DNA of 64,000 nt from Xanthomonas fragariae (lineage in GTDB: Bacteria > Pseudomonadota > Gammaproteobacteria > Xanthomonadales > Xanthomonadaceae): assembly GCF_017603965.1 (NCBI RefSeq), contig NZ_CP071955.1, positions 496,001-560,000 on the forward strand, in the 5' to 3' direction. The notes beneath the pieces are model-generated. The model was not told the DNA's origin and did not search any database. It saw only the letters and a program-made list of their open reading frames with translations. Below, one piece after another: positions 45,663-54,785 of this stretch. Positions within the stretch are counted from its first letter, which is position 1; each line of letters begins with the position of its first letter. The position numbers and the translations under genes are program-made.

Positions 45663-46025
45663 TTAGTCGTCGTTGCTGCGTGCCAGTTTGGCAATGATCC
45701 AGCCGGTCGCGAAGGCAACGCCGAATGCGGCCAGCGGGCGCTCGCGGATCAAGTCGGTGGCGCTTGCCAGCAGGTCGTTGCTCTTGCTGACCAGTACATC
45801 AAGCTGTTCTTTGGCAGCGGCGCCGCCGAACTCGGCAGCGGCCATGCCGGCCAGTGCGGTGTCGGACAGTTCGGCCTTGACGTTGGCGCGGCCAAGCTTG
45901 AGCTCATCGCCTGCAGCGCTGGTAGCGCCCTTGACGGCTTCGCTGGCAGCACTGGCAGCGGACTTCAGATGGGTGCCGGCTTCGCTCAGGTTTTCCTTCA
46001 GCTGATCGGTATTGGTGGGGCTCAT
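45663..46025 (-). CDS. DUF883 (YqjD/ElaB) family protein
   Basis: The 120-aa protein has a long amphipathic Ala-rich helix (residues 5-90) and one C-terminal membrane anchor preceded by RERP (IRERPLAAFGVAFATGWII). That is the ElaB/YqjD pattern of inner-membrane, ribosome-associated stress proteins. ATG 46025 has AAGGAGATATCG upstream. First gene of the three-gene operon. Confidence 0.88.
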   Translation of the reverse strand: MSPTNTDQLKENLSEAGTHLKSAASAASEAVKGATSAAGDELKLGRANVKAELSDTALAGMAAAEFGGAAAKEQLDVLVSKSNDLLASATDLIRERPLAAFGVAFATGWIIAKLARSNDD

Positions 46026-46142
46026 GCGATATCTCCTTTTGGTCATTAGGTGGCAGCTGCGACAGCTTGCTGGCGTGGTACAGCAATAGCATCGTCGCAG
46101 TGTAGGGGGTGTTAGTGGGCGTGTACCGCAGTGCACGCCAAG

Positions 46143-47579
46143 TCAACGCATGAGCGCGTCGTACTGCGCGTTGCCACGCAGGATACGCACGACCAACTGC
46201 TCGGGCTTGCGTTGGAAGTTGGCGCGCCAGCTGGCCAAGTCCGCAAACTCTCCCACACTGCTGGCCACGATCACGTCGCCGGAGACCAGACCATTGGCTG
46301 CTGCACGGCCACCACGTTTGACCTCGCTGACCATCACTCCGGTGATGCCGGATTGACGTAGCGATTCGGGCAGGTCCACAAAGGTGGCGCCACTCAGGCG
46401 CGGGTCCAGCATGTCGCCGGTGACGGCACGGTCCTGCTCCTTCAAGGTCGCCTTGAGCTTGAGCGGTTTGCCATCGCGACGGATGTCCAGGGTCACCGCG
46501 CTACCGACGGCTTGCAGGCCTTCGTAGTTGTGCAGTGCTTCGGCGCTGTCCACGCGTTGATCGTTGGCCGCCACCACCACATCGCCCGGCTGCACGCCTG
46601 CGGCGGCCGCAGCTGAGCCCGGCAACACGCGTGTTACCAAGGCGCCACGTAAAGAGTCCACACCCAAGCCCTGCAGCATTTGCTGCGTGAGATTCTGCGT
46701 TTCCAGACCGAGCGTGCCGCGCACCACCACGCCCTTGGTCACCAACTGCTCGACCACGTTGCGCGCTAGGTTGGACGGAATCGCCAGGCCCAGCCCGATA
46801 TTGCCGGCCATGCTGCCCTGCGGATTGAAACTGGCGGTGTTGATGCCTACCAGCTGACCTTGCAGATTGACCAACGCACCGCCGGAATTGCCCGGGTTGA
46901 TCGAGGCATCGGTCTGGATGAAGTTCTGATAGCCCAGCCCGCGGATGCCGCTACGGCCCACCGCCGACACGATGCCGGAGGTCACCGTCTGGGTAAAGCC
47001 GAAGGGGTTGCCGATCGCCACCACAAAATCGCCCACGCGCAGCGCATTGCTGTCGGCCAATTTGATGTCGGTGAGGTTGTCGGCCTTGATGCGGATCAGC
47101 GCGATATCGGTATCGGCATCGGAGCCGATGAAATCGGCGTTGACCGTGCGCCCGTCTCCGAGTGTCACCTGCACGTCGTCGGCATTTTCGATGACGTGGT
47201 GGTTGGTCAGTACATAGCCCTTTTGCGCATCGATGATCACGCCCGAACCTAGCGATTCGTCGATGCGGTCCTGCGGCACCTGCGGAAACAGCCGGCGCAG
47301 GATCGGATCGTTGAAGAACGGGTTGCGCACGCGCACCACTTGTTTGGTGTTGACGCTGACCACCGCCGGCATCGCCCGTTGCAGCATCGGCGCCAGCGAC
47401 GGTACCGGTTGGCCGGCGACGGCTGCCGGGAGCGCTGCGGCGGTAGGCAGGGTGAAAGCAGCATTGCCGGCCGGGGTTGCCTCGGCGCGATTGTCCAGCC
47501 AGGTAGTGATGCCGGTGGCGGCAAATCCGCCGAAGGCAGCGGCAAGCGAAAGAGTCAGCAGGGTGGGCAGCGGTCGCAT
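46143..47579 (-). CDS. DegP/DegQ-type periplasmic serine protease
   Basis: The 478-aa HtrA protease has an N-terminal export or anchor segment and a trypsin-like domain with catalytic triad His128 (LTNHHVIEN), Asp158 (DADTDIAL) and Ser232 (NPGNSGGAL). Two PDZ domains follow (about 280-380 and 390-475). It degrades misfolded envelope proteins. ATG 47579 has GGAAT upstream. Confidence 0.94.
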   Translation of the reverse strand: MRPLPTLLTLSLAAAFGGFAATGITTWLDNRAEATPAGNAAFTLPTAAALPAAVAGQPVPSLAPMLQRAMPAVVSVNTKQVVRVRNPFFNDPILRRLFPQVPQDRIDESLGSGVIIDAQKGYVLTNHHVIENADDVQVTLGDGRTVNADFIGSDADTDIALIRIKADNLTDIKLADSNALRVGDFVVAIGNPFGFTQTVTSGIVSAVGRSGIRGLGYQNFIQTDASINPGNSGGALVNLQGQLVGINTASFNPQGSMAGNIGLGLAIPSNLARNVVEQLVTKGVVVRGTLGLETQNLTQQMLQGLGVDSLRGALVTRVLPGSAAAAAGVQPGDVVVAANDQRVDSAEALHNYEGLQAVGSAVTLDIRRDGKPLKLKATLKEQDRAVTGDMLDPRLSGATFVDLPESLRQSGITGVMVSEVKRGGRAAANGLVSGDVIVASSVGEFADLASWRANFQRKPEQLVVRILRGNAQYDALMR

Positions 47580-47822
47580 GGAACGTATTCCGGGTTGCGC
47601 GGTGGAAGAGAAATAGGGCGTCTGACTGCGTAAATCAAGCTGAACGAGAGTGCCTGCGCGCAATTTAACTTCGGGTGAAAGTGACGCCCATCCCTTGCCG
47701 GCATTACGTTGACAGCTGCATGAGCCCGGCGTAGCGTCCGCTCGATACGATGCTTGTTCAGCATGAAGCATGCCGTCGCGCATCGCCCGCGTTTCCAGTA
47801 GTGATGCCCTTAAGGAGGGTCT

Positions 47823-48641
47823 ATGAGCAACGGCAATGGTGTAACGTCAACCCTGTCCGACGTCGTCGATAGCGTAAAGAGCACCGCCACCGAACTGACC
47901 GAAACCATTGCCAGCACCACCAGCGAGGCGGTTGCCAATGTGCAGGAGGTAGCCAGCACGGCGGCGGACGAGGTCAATGCACGCGTGGCCAAGGCGCGCA
48001 AGGCGGTGGTCAAGGTCGAAAAAAAGGTCGTCAAAAAAGCAAGCGAGGCGGCCACTGCAGTGAAGCGCAGCTTCGCCAGGACCAAGCGCTCGCTCACCTC
48101 GACCAAAGACGCCGCCAAGGACAAGCTCACCGCCACCAAGGACGCTGCCAAGCAGAAGCTGACCACGACCAAAGACGCGGCCAAGCAAAAGTTGACCAGC
48201 ACCGCCGATGCCGCCAAGAAAAAGGTGGCCGACACCAGGGCCAGCGCCAAGCAGAAGCTGGAAATAGCCAAGGCCAACGCCAAGGCCGAAGCCTCTGCAC
48301 TGAGTGCCAGGACCGCAGCCAAGAGCGTGGCGCGCAAGACTGCGGTGGCCACAGTCGGTGCGCGTTCGGCAGCGAAGAAGGCGGCGGCCACGTCGGCAGC
48401 AGTCAAGAAGTCGGTCGCCAAAACGATTGCCAAGCCCGCGGCCAAAAAGGCGCCGGTCTCCAAGCAGACCGCGACCAAGCAGGTTGCGGTGAAGAAGGTC
48501 CCACTCAAGAAAGCGGTGACCAAGACCGCGCTGAAGAAGGCGGCCAAGGTCACCAAGACCCCGGCAACGCGCGCAGTGGCCAAGACCACCGCCGCACGCA
48601 AAGCGGTCGGCAAGAAAGTCGCCAAGCGCGTAACACGCTGA
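47823..48641 (+). CDS. Lysine/alanine-rich histone H1-like protein with LEA-like 11-mer repeats
   Basis: The 272-aa very basic protein has an N-terminal Thr/Ala helix. An 11-residue tandem repeat runs from residue 94 to about 159 (TKDAAKDKLTA, TKDAAKQKLTT, TKDAAKQKLTS, TADAAKKKVAD, TRASAKQKLEI). The C-terminal half is rich in AKK/PAKK-like units, like bacterial histone H1 proteins. A strong AAGGAGGG site precedes ATG 47823. It probably binds DNA or protects against desiccation; both are inference. Confidence 0.8.
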   Translation: MSNGNGVTSTLSDVVDSVKSTATELTETIASTTSEAVANVQEVASTAADEVNARVAKARKAVVKVEKKVVKKASEAATAVKRSFARTKRSLTSTKDAAKDKLTATKDAAKQKLTTTKDAAKQKLTSTADAAKKKVADTRASAKQKLEIAKANAKAEASALSARTAAKSVARKTAVATVGARSAAKKAAATSAAVKKSVAKTIAKPAAKKAPVSKQTATKQVAVKKVPLKKAVTKTALKKAAKVTKTPATRAVAKTTAARKAVGKKVAKRVTR

Positions 48642-48686
48642 GGGCGCAACGCGGACGCTTGCACTGCGAGCTGACGTTGGAAAGAA

Positions 48687-48716
48687 GGCCGGCGCTGTTG
48701 GTACAGCACCGGCCTG
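48687..48716 (+). terminator. Putative terminator hairpin
   Basis: GGCCGGCGCTGT and ACAGCACCGGCC pair with one mismatch around a 4-base loop, followed by a weak T-rich end. Confidence 0.6.
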
Positions 48717-48754
48717 TTTCATATGGGGATCGCTAGCGATTCCCGATTCCCCCA

Positions 48755-49417
48755 CTACTCCAACCCCTCCACAAACTGCTCAGCTCCCTTGCGAATGCCG
48801 GCTTTCGCCGCGTCGTATGCACCTAGGCTGGCCTTGATATTCATTGCGCTCGGGTACTGCTTTTCGACATAGGCAGCCAGCAGGCGATTGCTGGGCGCAT
48901 CGTAGATTTCAACCGCATAGCTGACCGAGCCGGAGAACGCGCCTTCCTTGCCGCGTGCGGCCTGCACCGCGTTGTAGGAGCCGCCGCCGATGTCGACCTT
49001 CATGATGGTGCCGAGCACCCGCTTGCTGGGCTTGGCGCCGGTCAGGGCGATGCGTACACGCAAGGTGTCGCGGTTGGCCGACGTCGTTCGCTCCCAGCGC
49101 TGGGCAATCGCGTTGCCGAACTCCTGCTGCATGTATTCGGCCAGCATGCGTTTATCGTGCTCGGGCACGTCTTCAAATTGCGCATCCGGCCCGCGGTAAA
49201 TGCTCACCGACTCGACCAGTGCTGCGCGATAACGTGTCCAATCCACGTCGCCGTGGTAGGCGTACGGCATGCGGTCGCCGCGGCTACCCTCCTGCGGGCG
49301 TAGATAGCTCGAAGACGGCAATTGGCTGTACGGCATCGGACGGGTGCTGGCGCAGCCGATCAAGGTCACGCTGACAAGGGCGAGTGCGAAGCAACGGATA
49401 AGCGAATGGAGCGACAT
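48755..49417 (-). CDS. DUF3313 family lipoprotein
   Basis: The 220-aa protein has lipobox VTLIGC (Cys22). The family part follows: VDWTRYRAALVESVSIYRG, LAEYMQQEFGNAIAQRW, LRVRIALTGAKPS and SYAVEIYDAPSNRLLAAYVE. DUF3313 proteins are outer-membrane or periplasmic lipoproteins of unknown role. Confidence 0.85.
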   Translation of the reverse strand: MSLHSLIRCFALALVSVTLIGCASTRPMPYSQLPSSSYLRPQEGSRGDRMPYAYHGDVDWTRYRAALVESVSIYRGPDAQFEDVPEHDKRMLAEYMQQEFGNAIAQRWERTTSANRDTLRVRIALTGAKPSKRVLGTIMKVDIGGGSYNAVQAARGKEGAFSGSVSYAVEIYDAPSNRLLAAYVEKQYPSAMNIKASLGAYDAAKAGIRKGAEQFVEGLE

Positions 49418-49481
49418 GGAGAAGACCTGAAAAAGGAAGCAGACAGATTGGATGCGCCAGCGCGTAGCCGTGGCCTACTGC

Positions 49482-49784
49482 TCAGTGCAACAGAAAACTG
49501 GCCAGCGCCATCGCAAACACGGCGGCTGCGGCGGTGAACAATACGCCGCTCGTGGCCCAGCGCTGCAGGCGGCGGGCGTCGCTTGCGCTGCGGATGTCGG
49601 GCAAGTCGCTCCAGATGTCGCGATTGCGTGTGCCGGTACGGCCGCAGCGAAAATCCAGCGTAGGTGCAATCTGCGTCACAGTGGCAGTGGCAGCGTCGCC
49701 ATCGTTGGCGGCGGTCTGCGCGGCCAGCAGCGACATTGCGGCGGGGACGAGTTGGGTGGAACGGATCGAGTGGAACATCACCAT
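49482..49784 (-). CDS. Small hypothetical protein with C-terminal membrane helix
   Basis: The 100-aa frame has a central soluble part (DFRCGRTGTRNRDIWSDLPD) and a terminal helix (SGVLFTAAAAVFAMALASFL). The start may be ATG 49784 or 49778. It lies 64 bp upstream of the DUF3313 gene. No family recognised. Confidence 0.5.
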   Translation of the reverse strand: MVMFHSIRSTQLVPAAMSLLAAQTAANDGDAATATVTQIAPTLDFRCGRTGTRNRDIWSDLPDIRSASDARRLQRWATSGVLFTAAAAVFAMALASFLLH

Positions 49785-49878
49785 GCATCCTGGATGCGTG
49801 CGGTGAGTGAACTTTAGGCAGGCGTGTTTGGGAACTTATTGGGTCTATCTGCATGCTGTTGCAGCACGTACACGACGT

Positions 49879-51063
49879 TCAGGTCGCGCTGGGTGCACGG
49901 TCGCCGGCAAACACCACGCGCACGCATAGACCGCGGCCATCGTTGCCTTCGCAGGTTTCGATCGTTGCCGCGTGCAGGCGTGCGATGCCGGCTACCAACG
50001 ACAGCCCGATTCCGCTGCCCTGCACCTCGCTGCCGGGCACGCGATAAAACCGTTCGAAGATGGATGCCTGCGCGCTTTCCGGCACGCCGGGGCCGTCATC
50101 GCTGACCTGCACGAACGGATGCAGCACATCGGCGCGCAGGCAGTAGCCGCAACTTACTTCGACCGTGCCGTGGGTGCGGCCATAGCGGATAGCGTTGTCG
50201 ACCAGATTGCGGATCAGGATGCCGATCGCATCCACATCGCAGCGCAGCAGGCACGGCGATGCCTCGGCCTGCAGATTGATCTGGCGTGCATCGGCCTGCA
50301 CGCTGAATTCGTCCAGCACATGCGTCATCAGCTCGCCCATTTCGACCTGGTGGTAGGCGGTCGAACTAATACCGGCGTCCAGCCGCGCCAGATCCAGCAA
50401 TTGTTCGGCAAGGCGGTTGCTGCGCCGTGCGGTCTCCAGCAGCTGGCGCACCGCTGCGTCCTTGGTTTCCAAAGTCGGTGCGCGCAGCGCGACCTCGGCG
50501 TAGGCATGCAGCGCCGAGAGCGGTGTGCGCAGTTCGTGCGCGGCATCGGCAACAAAATCGCGCTCGGCCTGTACGGCTTTTTCCACCCGCGCCAGCAAGG
50601 TGTTGAACGAGCCGATCAGCGGGCGGATTTCATCGGGCACTTGCTCCAGCGGCACCGGTTCGGTGTCCAGGCCGGTGCGTTCGGCGATGGCGCCGGAAAT
50701 GGCGCGCAGTGGCCCTAGCGAGGCACGCACCGCCCACCACACCAGCAGCCCCAAGATGCCCAATTGCAGGGTGTTGAGCACCATCGCAATCAGCGTCTGC
50801 TTGAAACTCATGCGCGAGGACATACTGCCGGTCGGGGTGCGCGCGTCCACCCCATTGGGCGGCTCTGACTGGGTGTCGAAGCGATGCTCCAGCGCATCGG
50901 GCAGGGTGCTGATCAATTGATCGCCAAGCAGGTTGAGCTCCTGCTCGAATACGCTTTCATGGCCCTGGGTGACCAGTGCGACCAGGATCCACAGGGAGGT
51001 GGACCAGCTCAGCAAAACGATCGCGGCCAGTACCGCCAGCATGCGCGCCTGCAGCGATTTCAT
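49879..51063 (-). CDS. Two-component sensor histidine kinase (QseC/TctE-like)
   Basis: The 394-aa kinase has two membrane helices (about 8-31 and 92-113) enclosing a short periplasmic loop, a HAMP-like linker, and HisKA with His176 in VADAAHELRTPLSAL. The HATPase part has NLVDNAIRYG, DDGPGVP and GSGIGLSLV. It overlaps the upstream response regulator by 4 bp, so the two are a pair. The small sensor loop suggests an envelope or ion signal. Confidence 0.93.
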   Translation of the reverse strand: MKSLQARMLAVLAAIVLLSWSTSLWILVALVTQGHESVFEQELNLLGDQLISTLPDALEHRFDTQSEPPNGVDARTPTGSMSSRMSFKQTLIAMVLNTLQLGILGLLVWWAVRASLGPLRAISGAIAERTGLDTEPVPLEQVPDEIRPLIGSFNTLLARVEKAVQAERDFVADAAHELRTPLSALHAYAEVALRAPTLETKDAAVRQLLETARRSNRLAEQLLDLARLDAGISSTAYHQVEMGELMTHVLDEFSVQADARQINLQAEASPCLLRCDVDAIGILIRNLVDNAIRYGRTHGTVEVSCGYCLRADVLHPFVQVSDDGPGVPESAQASIFERFYRVPGSEVQGSGIGLSLVAGIARLHAATIETCEGNDGRGLCVRVVFAGDRAPSAT

Positions 51064-51725
51064 TCGGGTGCCTTACCGACCATATAGCCCTGGCCATAGA
51101 TGGTGGAGATGAGCTCGTCACCCAGTTTGCGGCGCAGCTGGTGCACATACACCGCGATCATGTTGCTGCCGCCTTCCGACGGACCGCCGTAGACGCCTTC
51201 TTCCAGTTGATCCTTGGTGACCACGCGCCCAGCGCGCTCCATCAGGGCGAGCAGCAGCCGATATTCGTGTGCGCTCAGTGCCACCCACTTGCCGTTCTTG
51301 GTGACCTTGCGGCTGCTCGGGTCCACGCAGACATCGCCATGATTGAGCAGCGGCACCACGCGGCCCTGGCTGCGCCGGGTGAGCGCGCGTAGCCGCGCCA
51401 TCAGCTCGTCGAACTGAAAGGGTTTCACCAAATAATCGTCGGCGCCGGCATCCAGGCCGCGGATGCGGTCGGTGAGCTGGCCACGCGCGGTCAATGCGAT
51501 CACCGGAGTGGGGTCGTAATGGCTGCGCATGAAGCGGATCACCGTCAGCCCCGATTCGCCGGGCAGGCCGATATCCAGCAATACCGCGGTGTAGCGGTGG
51601 TCTACCAGTACCGTCTTGGCAGCATTGGCGCTGCCGACGTGGTCGATGGTCCAGGACTGTTGGCGTATGCCGTCGCAGATCGCATTGGCCAGCATGGTGT
51701 CGTCTTCGACAAGGAGCAGGTGCAT
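51060..51725 (-). CDS. OmpR-family response regulator
   Basis: The 221-aa regulator has a receiver with acidic pocket (VEDD) and phospho-acceptor Asp51 (AVLLDIGLPG), Lys in DYLVKPFQ, and a C-terminal winged helix (LSAHEYRLLLALMERAGRVV, NMIAVYVHQLRRKLG, IYGQGYMVG). It is the partner of the kinase downstream (ATGA overlap). The start ATG 51725 gives the standard receiver. Confidence 0.94.
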   Translation of the reverse strand: MHLLLVEDDTMLANAICDGIRQQSWTIDHVGSANAAKTVLVDHRYTAVLLDIGLPGESGLTVIRFMRSHYDPTPVIALTARGQLTDRIRGLDAGADDYLVKPFQFDELMARLRALTRRSQGRVVPLLNHGDVCVDPSSRKVTKNGKWVALSAHEYRLLLALMERAGRVVTKDQLEEGVYGGPSEGGSNMIAVYVHQLRRKLGDELISTIYGQGYMVGKAPE

Positions 51726-51878
51726 AGGTGTTTCCGCCGGGCGCAAGGCCAGTCCGAGATCCGCAGCACTCTCGGAGATGGTCGTTAGGCAAATATTAGT
51801 GCACGGTCCGCGCGGCAGGTCAGGACTGGCGGGCGACCCGTTCCGGTCAGCCCGCACCACGTTTTTGCGGCCGGCTTA

Positions 51879-52020
51879 GCTTGGCTAACAAAACGACTGC
51901 GCTCACCGCCAGGCGGGCGCGGCCGGTGTTCGGAATCGGCATGTATCCTTCGTACACTGCAATTTCTCCGTACCGTCCGCACCCACCTGGCGACTGCTCG
52001 CTACGTTTTGTTAGGCATTC
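51879..52020 (+). mobile_element. MITE-like element, copy E
   Basis: A 142-bp element in the orientation of copy A with partly eroded outer ends (GCTTGGCTAACAAAACG and GTTTTGTTAGGCATTC). It is flanked by identical TTA triplets (51876-51878, 52021-52023). The right-hand TTA is the stop codon of the minus-strand gene that follows. Confidence 0.85.
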
Positions 52021-52908
52021 TTAGTGCTGCAGGATGGCACGCAGCGCGGCCTCCAGGTCCACGTACTGGAAGCGGAAGCCGGCATCGAGCGCGCGTTGCG
52101 GCAGCACCTTCTGGCTGATCAACAGCAGATCGGCCATTTCGCCGAAGCCAATCCGCAACAGGCCGGCGGGGAGCGCCAGCAGGGCAGGGCGATGCAACAC
52201 CTTGGCCAAGGTCTGCGTAAATTCGGCATTGGTGACCGGGTTCGGCGCGGTGGCGTTGTAGGCGCCGGATTCGCCATGCTGTAGCAACCAGAGCAGCAGC
52301 GAGACCATGTCGGCGCGGTGGATCCAGCTCATCCAGTGCCGGCCATCGCCGAACGGGCCACCACCGCCGAAGCGGAACGCCGGCAGCATGCGCGCCAGTG
52401 CGCCGCCGTTCTGGTCCAGCACGATGCCGGTGCGCACCCGGCTCACCCGAGGGCCGAGCGCGGCAATCCTGTTCGCTTCCGCCTCCCAGTCGCGGCAGAG
52501 CACGGCGGAGAAGTCCTCGCCAGCGCTATCGGTTTCGGTCAGTGCGGTGTCGCCGCGTTCGCCGTAATAGCCTACCGCCGAGCCGGAGATCAGCACCGAC
52601 GGGCGCTGTGCGGTCGGCTGCTGGGCGATCCAGGCGTGCAGCTGGCGGGTGATGCCCAGCCGCGAGGCGCGGAAGCGCTGCTTGCGTGCGTCGGTCCAGC
52701 GGCCGGCTGCCAGCGGCTCGCCAGCCAAGTTGATGACGGCGTCGGCCTGTATCCCGTTCAGCGTATCTACAACGGCGACACCGGGTAGGGTGCGGCCAGC
52801 GCGGCGCGGATCGCGGGTCAGCACGCTGACTTGGTGGCCGGCATGCAGCAGCGCCGGGCACAAGGCCTGACCGATGAAGCCGGTGCCGCCGGTGATGAGC
52901 AAATGCAT
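52021..52908 (-). CDS. TIGR01777-family NAD-dependent epimerase-like protein (YfcH)
   Basis: The 295-aa SDR protein starts MHLLITGGTGFIGQALCPAL (nucleotide site). Family segments are NLAGEPLAAGRWTDARKQ, LISGSAVGYYGERGD, RDWEAEANRI, RTGIVLDQNGGALARMLPAF and GRHWMSWIHRADM. It ends in the DUF1731-like tail (PQRALDAGFRFQYVDLEAAL). Its role is uncertain. The stop codon is one of the target triplets of MITE copy E. Confidence 0.92.
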   Translation of the reverse strand: MHLLITGGTGFIGQALCPALLHAGHQVSVLTRDPRRAGRTLPGVAVVDTLNGIQADAVINLAGEPLAAGRWTDARKQRFRASRLGITRQLHAWIAQQPTAQRPSVLISGSAVGYYGERGDTALTETDSAGEDFSAVLCRDWEAEANRIAALGPRVSRVRTGIVLDQNGGALARMLPAFRFGGGGPFGDGRHWMSWIHRADMVSLLLWLLQHGESGAYNATAPNPVTNAEFTQTLAKVLHRPALLALPAGLLRIGFGEMADLLLISQKVLPQRALDAGFRFQYVDLEAALRAILQH

Positions 52909-53103
52909 GGAAAGGCTCCTGGGCCGAATCGATGCGGCACGATAGGCCAGGGCGGACCGCAGCGAAGTGAAGCTGACCCAGCGATGTTGCAGCGATCGCC
53001 GCGATGGGCGTTGGTGCCGAGTGCCCTGCGCGCGGCGGATCGCCCAAGCGCAAACGCGCCGGACAGGCTGGCGCGTTTGCGTGCTGAAGACGAGCGTCGG
53101 CGC

Positions 53104-53697
53104 TTACTTCGACGAAGACACCGCATGGGCGCGTTCGAAATGCACCGCCACCACGCGGCGGGTCTGTTCCAGGTACTGCTTGACCGGTGCGCTTTCGGCG
53201 GCGGGCAGTAGTTCGGAATCGAGAATCTTGATGGTATCGCCATGGTCCATGACCATGTTGCGCATGAAGCCATTGCGGTACGCGTCCTTGCCGTCGGGCA
53301 GGGTCAACGTCTTTGACAACGCTTCTACTGCGGCCTTGCCCTTGGCGCGCATCGCATCTGCACGCGGGCTGTTGGTTGCGCCGAGCGCCTTGGTTTTTTC
53401 AAGATTGGCTTCATGGTCATGCAGCATCTGCTGCGCGAACTCGGCGGTGGTGCCACCCAGGTCCTGGTCGATGGCCTGTTTGGCAAGCGCGATCTCGTTC
53501 TCGTCGATTGCCGCCAGTACCCCTAATGCGCCGCCATCGCCCTTGGCCAATTCGGTCGCACCACTGCCGCTGATCGGCGCAGGCGTCGGTTCCGGCGAGA
53601 CGGATGGCGCAGTGCGCGATGCATCGCCGCCGGGGCGATCGCACGCGGTGAGAGTCACAATGGCCAGTAGCGAAGCAGCAACAAGAGTGGATTTCAT
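53104..53697 (-). CDS. DUF4142 family lipoprotein
   Basis: The 197-aa lipoprotein (lipobox VTLTAC, Cys19) has a Pro/Ala/Ser linker and a helical ferritin-like DUF4142 domain (AAIDENEIALAKQAIDQDLG, FAQQMLHDHEANLEKTKAL, FMRNMVMDHGDTIKILD). Such domains are periplasmic with possible metal-binding His/Glu residues. ATG 53697 has AGGA upstream. Confidence 0.88.
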   Translation of the reverse strand: MKSTLVAASLLAIVTLTACDRPGGDASRTAPSVSPEPTPAPISGSGATELAKGDGGALGVLAAIDENEIALAKQAIDQDLGGTTAEFAQQMLHDHEANLEKTKALGATNSPRADAMRAKGKAAVEALSKTLTLPDGKDAYRNGFMRNMVMDHGDTIKILDSELLPAAESAPVKQYLEQTRRVVAVHFERAHAVSSSK

Positions 53698-53887
53698 GAC
53701 TGTCCTGGAGTGAGTCGGCAGTCGCCGACGATCAGATGCAAAGGAGCTGCTGTGCGGCTCCGGTGACGTGTCGATCAGGCCCGCTGCGGCTGGGCGACTG
53801 GCGTCCTGCCCAAGGGTCTGATCGGTGCCCACACTGCGTCCTGCTCAGCACGGCAGACGCGTGCCATGTGCGCGGTGCGTTCGCCAA

Positions 53888-54040
53888 TCACTGCATGCTC
53901 GCTAGCTGGCGCGTTGCCCAGCAGACTGACGACATGGAGCCCAGGATTTCCTTCGCGTGGTCGCTCTGGTCGTTGACGATGTGCGGTACCAACCGCTCCA
54001 GTCGTTCCAATTCCTGCTGCACGTGATACTGGGTTTTCAT
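53888..54040 (-). CDS. 50-aa helical protein
   Basis: This short frame starts at ATG 54040 with GGAGATCG 5 bp upstream. It begins MKTQYHVQQELERLERL and ends SVCWATRQLASMQ. It is largely helical and has no signal peptide. It follows the 95-aa gene by 43 bp on the same strand, so co-transcription is likely. No known family. Confidence 0.55.
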   Translation of the reverse strand: MKTQYHVQQELERLERLVPHIVNDQSDHAKEILGSMSSVCWATRQLASMQ

Positions 54041-54083
54041 GACGATCTCCAATGGGTACAGGTCCTGATCAACGACTGCGTGC

Positions 54084-54371
54084 TCAACTATCGCTATTGC
54101 GTGTGCCCAACCTTTGCCAGCAGTCGGTGGCCAACTGTTCGTAATTTGACTGCGTGTTGGATGAAATGAAGTGATGCTCCAGGCGGTCGCGAAACAAACG
54201 CAGACGTTCCTGATCGCTCGAACGCGGTGCCTGCAGATAGATATCGCAGGCCATTTTCACCACCGGTGACAACTCGCTGAACTTGCCTGCGCCGAGGTTG
54301 CCCTGGGCGTGCCGCGCCTGCCAATGCGCGATTTCGGCTTGTACATCGATGACGGATGGATCTCTGCTCAT
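54084..54371 (-). CDS. Small hypothetical protein
   Basis: The 95-aa helical soluble protein contains AEIAHWQARHAQGNLGAG, MACDIYLQAPRSSDQERLRL and NYEQLATDCWQRLG. It has no recognised domain. ATG 54371 is the only plausible start. It precedes the 50-aa gene in the same direction. Confidence 0.6.
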   Translation of the reverse strand: MSRDPSVIDVQAEIAHWQARHAQGNLGAGKFSELSPVVKMACDIYLQAPRSSDQERLRLFRDRLEHHFISSNTQSNYEQLATDCWQRLGTRNSDS

Positions 54372-54516
54372 GACGTGAGGTGGTCCAGGCTAAATAAACT
54401 TGACGTGCAGAGTAACTACGGGTGTGTCAACGAATGATCATCGAACGCGACTATTGCGCTGCATCGCGCACCCGTGCACGCTTATATCGGTAAGTTTGTT
54501 CTCGCACTTCTACACG

Positions 54517-54759
54517 CTACGTATGCAAGCAATCGCTTTTGACAAATGCGCGTATGAGTGCCAAGTGTGACCAGGCTGCAGTGATCAGCTCAGCGCCGTG
54601 ATGCATGCCATGTGCGTCGCTGCAGATTGCTGCAAGCAACCTCGCCCACGCATGCGGTAGCGATGCATTGAAAGCGACATCGCTCATGCAATGCCGCATT
54701 TCACGGAAGATTGTGAGCCGCTCCACATCTGTGTAACGTGTTATCAGTAAGGTATGCAT
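54517..54759 (-). CDS. Possible small protein
   Basis: An 80-aa open frame without a good ribosome site or family match. It may be chance. Confidence 0.25.
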   Translation of the reverse strand: MHTLLITRYTDVERLTIFREMRHCMSDVAFNASLPHAWARLLAAICSDAHGMHHGAELITAAWSHLALIRAFVKSDCLHT

Positions 54760-54785
54760 CGACTTAATGGACAGAGCACATCAGA

